9,820 nucleotides of DNA from Chlamydiota bacterium. GTDB taxonomy: Bacteria; Chlamydiota; Chlamydiia; Chlamydiales; Rhabdochlamydiaceae. The position numbers were made by a program, and so were the translations under genes. This document shows positions 6,910 to 9,820 of the stretch, piece by piece. The notes under the pieces were generated by a model. That model was not told the DNA's origin, ran no database searches, and worked only from the letters and a program-made list of their open reading frames with translations. The stretch covers positions 1 through 9,820 of the forward strand of contig VGMB01000044.1 of NCBI GenBank assembly GCA_016866585.1, in the 5' to 3' direction. How positions within the stretch are numbered: position 1 is the stretch's first letter; each line of letters starts with the position of its first letter.

Positions 6910-7150
6910 TATTGATACATGATTGGCTTTTTAATTTCTGAAGGGGAATTTTAAGGATAACAAGTAAATTAAGTCAATCAGACTAAGAATGTATAGGGTC
7001 TTAGTTGTCGCTGATCTGCTAAAGCTGCCTAGGCTTTCGAGTAGTAACTAATATTTACAGAAAAATACACTTCTATTAAGTAAGTTGGTGATTTAAATTT
7101 CAAATATTGGCTATACGTTAGGTGATTTACAAAGGGTTTCAGGAGGGGTT
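6910..7150. promoter_or_regulatory. Divergent rsmB/doxX intergenic region with two short inverted repeats
   Basis: This is the longest non-coding stretch, 241 bp. It contains the rsmB promoter (listed separately). Just upstream of that -35 lies a perfect 7-bp inverted repeat, ACTAAGA (6982-6988) and TCTTAGT (6999-7005), with a 10-nt spacer. A second, AAAGC (7021-7025) and GCTTT (7033-7037), encloses the palindrome GCCTAGGC (7027-7034). Neither is followed by a T run, so neither looks like an intrinsic terminator. I found no convincing plus-strand promoter for doxX (TTTACA at 7054-7059 lacks a properly spaced -10), no open reading frame of note, and no tRNA fold. Confidence 0.4.
6948..6977 (-). 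promoter_or_regulatory. Sigma70-type promoter of the rsmB-surA-rsmA cluster
   Basis: On the minus strand TTGACT (plus-strand 6972-6977, 5 of 6 matches) is followed after 18 nt by TAAAAT (6948-6953, 5 of 6). Transcription would start near 6941, giving a leader of about 30 nt before the rsmB ATG. No clear Shine-Dalgarno lies directly before that ATG. This is the strongest promoter match in the window. Confidence 0.55.
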
Positions 7151-7153
7151 GTG
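7141..7153 (+). promoter_or_regulatory. Strong Shine-Dalgarno deciding the doxX GTG start
   Basis: AGGAGGGG (7141-7148) lies 2 nt (4 nt counted from AGGAGG) before GTG at 7151. It is by far the best anti-Shine-Dalgarno match at any start in this window and supports the GTG start of the DoxX gene. Most other starts here have weak or no such site. Confidence 0.7.
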
Positions 7154-7621
7154 AACAAGTTTTTTTCTTTGCTAGGTAGGTTGTGTATTTGTTCGATTTT
7201 TATTTTTAGTTCAATTCAGGACTTCCTTCAGTGGGGTGGACAAGAGGATTACGTGTTAAATGTCTTGACTCAGTACATGAATTCTTTTACAGATATCGGA
7301 TATGTTCATCAAGTTTATCAATTTTTAATGGCAAATATAACACTGTTCTTGACGCTAGGAATTTTACTGAAATTTTTGGGCGGTTTGTTTTTGTTGTTTG
7401 GGTGGCAAGTTAAATTGGGAAGTTGTTTGTTGTTGCTTTTTCTAATCCCTGTTACACTTATTTTCCATGATTTTTGGAATCAAACTGGTCAATCAAAAAT
7501 TATGCAAACTGTTATGTTTTGGAAAAATATAGGATTAGCTGGTGGTTTATTCTTACTTTTATCACAGAATGAAGGTTCAAAACAAAAAAATGCCAAAGCT
7601 GATAAAAAACAAGCTGAATAA
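7151..7621 (+). CDS. DoxX family integral membrane protein
   Basis: Small four-helix inner-membrane protein of the DoxX family, whose members are often linked to redox or thiol-stress functions, although the exact role is mostly unknown. Hydrophobic segments lie at about 6-24, 62-83, 88-105 and 121-138. The first carries the GRLCICSIFIFSSIQDF pattern typical of DoxX N-termini. Between segments 3 and 4 is IFHDFW (104-109), then FWKNIGLAGGLFLL (123-136), matching the family's conserved H-x-F-W and KN-x-x-x-x-GG elements. Length 156 aa is normal. The C-terminus is a lysine-rich, presumably cytoplasmic tail. GTG start with a strong Shine-Dalgarno. It ends 14 bp before lnt and is probably co-transcribed with it; a functional link to lipoprotein acylation is not established. 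Confidence 0.85.
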   Translation: MNKFFSLLGRLCICSIFIFSSIQDFLQWGGQEDYVLNVLTQYMNSFTDIGYVHQVYQFLMANITLFLTLGILLKFLGGLFLLFGWQVKLGSCLLLLFLIPVTLIFHDFWNQTGQSKIMQTVMFWKNIGLAGGLFLLLSQNEGSKQKNAKADKKQAE

Positions 7622-7635
7622 TATTTCGATAAATT

Positions 7636-9294
7636 GTGTTTAGTTCTTTTTTTTTGTTCACTGTTAGCTTTATAGTTGTGGCTTTAGGGCATCCTGCTTG
7701 GATACCTTCTTTTGGTTGGATGGCTTCGTCGGTTGGTTTTGCGCTATTTTGGATTTCCATCAAAAATAGTTTAACTCCCAAAAAACAATATTTGTATTCT
7801 TTTTTATGGTCATTTCTAGTGCAGCTTGTTCAATTAAGCTGGCTAGTTTCTTTTAAGTACCAGGGATTTCTTATTCTTTTTCTTTACTTGCTTCTTTGTG
7901 TTTCTGTTTCGGTTCAGTTTTCCTTGTTAACTAAATTTTTGCTAAATCAAACCAAAAGTGCTACCAAAAGTGCGATGCTAGTTTCGTCCCTAGCTGTTTT
8001 GTTAGAGTGGGTTAGGTTCTATTTATCAAATGAATGTGGGTACACTTGGAACTACTGGGGTATGTCGTTAGCTTCTACGGACTTGTCATCACAGCTAGCT
8101 TCAGTTTTTGGTGTTTTAGGGCTCACTTACTATGTAATCTTTACAAATGTCTATTTTTTTAGGTCATATATAAATAACGGTTTGTTGAGTTGTTTAAAAG
8201 GGACCTGTTTTATAGCGCTACTTCCATATTTTATGGGAATAGGTGTTTTTGCTTACGATGGTTTTATAGCTAAAAAACCAAAAAGATTAATGAATGTAGT
8301 TTTAGTGCAACCTGCATTTACACCTTCTCAGAAGATGATAATTGCCGGAATGGAAAAAGATTTTTTATCACCATATATTCAATGGAAAAGAATCATCTCA
8401 GATTTATTAGTACATAAAGGAGTTAAGATAGATTTAATTGTTATGCCAGAGTCTGTAGTAAGCATGCCAGCCGACTTTTGTGGATATCGATATTCAGATG
8501 TTTCAAATTTTTTTAAGTTACTAGATCCGCGTTTTAATCCCGAAGTTGTTCCCAAGGAACCCCCATATTTTAAATCAATTTTAAATGAAGACTGCGTTTC
8601 TAACGCCTTTTTTTGTCAGTTGATCGCAGAATTTTTTGCTTGTGATGTTGTAGCCGGATTTGATGTTTCGGATAAATTAACAAATTGTCATCATAATTCA
8701 GCCTTTCTATTCGAAAGAGGCTCTTCTGTTGTAAAAAGGTGTGATAAACAAAAGTTGTTGCCATTAGCTGAGTTTCTTCCATATGATTTTTTGAAAAGCT
8801 TGGCAAAAACATATGGCATAACAGAGTTTTTTACTCCAGGATCTGGTACTCATAAGCTAAGTGATAAGTTGAACTGTTCTGTGTCTGTATGTTGTGAAGA
8901 GACTTATCCTGAGTTCGTTCGAACAATATCAAATAAGAATATAGATTTTTTGATAAACATAACAAACGATGCTTGGTATCCAAAAACCAACTTACCTATG
9001 CATCATTTTAGCTTAGGGCGATTGCGAGCGATCGAATCTGGTGTGCCGTTGGTGCGTTCATGTAACACTGGAGTTACTGGAGTTGTTGATGCACGAGGTA
9101 GGTGTAAAATTGATATTAAGCCTGAGTCATGGAATAGAAATGCTCAAGTAGGAGCAGTAAAGGATACTGTAATTTTAACTAAGCATTTTACCTTTTATTC
9201 ATTTTGGGGTGATTCTGCCATAGTATCGTTTAGCTTATTTGGATTAATTATCTTAGGAAGGAAAAATACAAAACAAACTAAATTATTATCTTGA
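7636..9294 (+). CDS. lnt: Apolipoprotein N-acyltransferase Lnt
   Basis: Inner-membrane enzyme that adds the third acyl chain to the N-terminal cysteine of lipoproteins, the last step of lipoprotein maturation (after Lgt and LspA). The N-terminal half holds several membrane helices (about 3-41, 50-103, 112-130, 152-178, 184-208); the periplasmic nitrilase-like domain starts near VVLVQPAFTP (221). The catalytic triad is visible: Glu272 in VMPESV, Lys371 in DKQKLLPLAEFLP, and Cys419 in SVCCEETYPE. The strongly conserved NITNDAWY (441-448) and HHFSLGRLRAIESGVPLVRS (456-475) then NTGVTGV follow. A final hydrophobic segment covers 522-540. Length is 552 aa against 512 in E. coli; the Glu-Lys gap is about 99 residues instead of 68, from an insert near 282-325. 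The start is GTG without a good ribosome-binding site, 14 bp after doxX. C. trachomatis has lnt (cutE) next to lpxC in the same order. Confidence 0.96.
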   Translation: MFSSFFLFTVSFIVVALGHPAWIPSFGWMASSVGFALFWISIKNSLTPKKQYLYSFLWSFLVQLVQLSWLVSFKYQGFLILFLYLLLCVSVSVQFSLLTKFLLNQTKSATKSAMLVSSLAVLLEWVRFYLSNECGYTWNYWGMSLASTDLSSQLASVFGVLGLTYYVIFTNVYFFRSYINNGLLSCLKGTCFIALLPYFMGIGVFAYDGFIAKKPKRLMNVVLVQPAFTPSQKMIIAGMEKDFLSPYIQWKRIISDLLVHKGVKIDLIVMPESVVSMPADFCGYRYSDVSNFFKLLDPRFNPEVVPKEPPYFKSILNEDCVSNAFFCQLIAEFFACDVVAGFDVSDKLTNCHHNSAFLFERGSSVVKRCDKQKLLPLAEFLPYDFLKSLAKTYGITEFFTPGSGTHKLSDKLNCSVSVCCEETYPEFVRTISNKNIDFLINITNDAWYPKTNLPMHHFSLGRLRAIESGVPLVRSCNTGVTGVVDARGRCKIDIKPESWNRNAQVGAVKDTVILTKHFTFYSFWGDSAIVSFSLFGLIILGRKNTKQTKLLS

Positions 9295-9319
9295 GATTAT
9301 TTGAAATGCCCTTGCTCGA

Positions 9320-9342
9320 AATGATAGGTATAACATATCATT
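9320..9342. promoter_or_regulatory. Inverted repeat enclosing a -10-like TATAAC upstream of lpxC
   Basis: AATGATA (9320-9326) and TATCATT (9336-9342) form a perfect 7-bp inverted repeat. The 9-nt spacer contains TATAAC (9329-9334), a 5 of 6 match to a -10 element. TTGAAA at 9301-9306 could be a -35 but sits 22 nt away, longer than usual. No T run follows, so this is not a typical terminator of lnt. It may be an operator or promoter for lpxC, or chance; the 112-bp gap otherwise shows only weak promoter-like matches (TTGCAT, N17, TTTTAT at 9351-9379). Confidence 0.25.
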
Positions 9343-9406
9343 CTCTCAATTTGCATGAAGAAGCTAGTTAAAATTTTATTGAAAAAATTGGTGCAGCTTT
9401 TAAAAT

Positions 9407-9820
9407 ATGAGGTGTCGTTTGTCTGTTCCTTGTGAATTATCTGCTACTTATACTGGTAATGGGAAGCTTTTTAAAAGAGCTGTAACTTTAGGAAGTGAAA
9501 TAAGTAGACAGGGTAAAGGTTTATTTAGTGGGGTTCCTTCCAATATCACTTTTGTCCCTGCTCATGCTGGCCACGGTCTTGTATTTCAACGAATTGATAT
9601 CCCCGGGGCTCCTTTGATACCGGCTACTCTTGATAATGTTAAGGGGACTCCTAGATGTACTGTTCTGGGGGAGGGACATGCTTCTATTCAAACAGTAGAA
9701 CATCTTCTGGCTGCATTGGCAGCTTACGGCGTAGATAATCTTTTAATTAAAATCGACGCTCCAGAGGTTCCAATTTTTGATGGAAGTTCATTGGCTTTTA
9801 TTGATATGATAGAGAACGCC
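9407..9820 (+). CDS. lpxC: UDP-3-O-acyl-N-acetylglucosamine deacetylase LpxC, 5' part
   Basis: First 138 codons of the zinc enzyme that removes acetate from UDP-3-O-acyl-GlcNAc, the committed step of lipid A synthesis; the reading frame is still open at the window end. LpxC landmarks are in order: GKGLFSG (about 37-43, E. coli GVGLHTG), FVPAHAGHGLVFQRID, PATLDNVKGTPRCT, TVEHLLAAL (96-104) with Glu98 and the zinc ligand His99 (E. coli His79), DNLLIKI, and APEVPIFDGSS with the conserved DGS. The ATG at 9407 follows an in-frame TAA at 9401 but lacks a Shine-Dalgarno; it would give an N-terminus about 20 residues longer than in E. coli. TTG at 9419, preceded by GAGGTG, is an alternative. In Chlamydia lpxC is followed by fabZ and lpxA, to be expected beyond the edge. 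It lies 112 bp after lnt on the same strand. Confidence 0.95.
   Translation, partial: MRCRLSVPCELSATYTGNGKLFKRAVTLGSEISRQGKGLFSGVPSNITFVPAHAGHGLVFQRIDIPGAPLIPATLDNVKGTPRCTVLGEGHASIQTVEHLLAALAAYGVDNLLIKIDAPEVPIFDGSSLAFIDMIENA

Noticed and set aside
6978..7060. Possible tRNA or small structured RNA in the rsmB-doxX gap
   Set aside because: Short stems occur, but no cloverleaf, T-loop consensus or CCA end could be found on either strand.
7231..7413. Plus-strand 60-codon frame inside doxX
   Set aside because: Out-of-frame shadow of the DoxX gene with no start signal of its own.
7512..7781. Minus-strand 89-codon frame over the doxX-lnt junction
   Set aside because: It overlaps the ends of two recognised genes on the other strand and its translation shows no motif or signal.
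8600..8812. Minus-strand 70-codon frame inside lnt
   Set aside because: It lies opposite the conserved Lnt catalytic region, so it is best explained as a chance open frame.
9521..9703. Minus-strand 60-codon frame near the right edge
   Set aside because: It is the reverse of the conserved LpxC coding sequence, which runs open through the same bases on the plus strand.
1..9820. CRISPR array, insertion sequence, prophage or toxin-antitoxin genes
   Set aside because: No regularly spaced repeats, transposase, integrase or terminal inverted repeats were seen. All large frames are explained by housekeeping or envelope genes with similar base composition.

Overview
The window is AT-rich (roughly two thirds A+T), densely coded bacterial DNA and looks like a core chromosomal segment of a member of the Chlamydiae, more likely an environmental (chlamydia-like) lineage than a Chlamydiaceae pathogen. 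The basis is mixed. The lnt-lpxC order, the D-Ala-D-Ala carboxypeptidase preceded by a small conserved hypothetical gene, and the style of the LpxC, Lnt and SurA proteins all fit Chlamydiae. As far as I recall, the ksgA/surA and dacA/rsmB genes lie in separate places in Chlamydia trachomatis but are joined here, and a DoxX gene sits beside lnt. The assignment is inference and no database was searched. No mobile element, CRISPR array, rRNA or tRNA gene was seen.

Layout, left to right. Positions 1-93 hold the last 30 codons of an unidentified gene. Then comes a plus-strand pair: a BamD-like TPR protein (149-1276), overlapping by 11 bp an LptE-like lipoprotein gene (1266-1862). A minus-strand hypothetical gene (1869-2306) converges on lptE. 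It and dacA (2504-3796, plus strand) diverge from a 197-bp regulatory gap. dacA converges on, and overlaps by 8 bp, the minus-strand cluster rsmB (5779-6909), surA-like (4631-5695) and rsmA (3789-4631), read in that order. A 241-bp divergent gap with a near-consensus promoter separates rsmB from the plus-strand run doxX (7151-7621), lnt (7636-9294) and the first 138 codons of lpxC (9407 to the window edge).

Six of the nine recognisable genes build or maintain the Gram-negative envelope. They cover barrel protein insertion (BamD-like), LPS export (LptE), periplasmic chaperoning (SurA-like), peptidoglycan trimming (DacA), lipoprotein N-acylation (Lnt) and the committed step of lipid A synthesis (LpxC). 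Two more are 16S rRNA methyltransferases (RsmA, RsmB). Lnt would supply the third acyl chain of lipoproteins such as the LptE seen here, and LptE would help export the LPS whose synthesis LpxC commits. No novel defence or mobile system is evident. The points worth a second look are small: a BamD-like protein without a lipobox, a SurA-like protein with a worn-out parvulin domain, an enlarged Lnt catalytic domain, an ambiguous lpxC start, and AT-rich hairpins at gene junctions.
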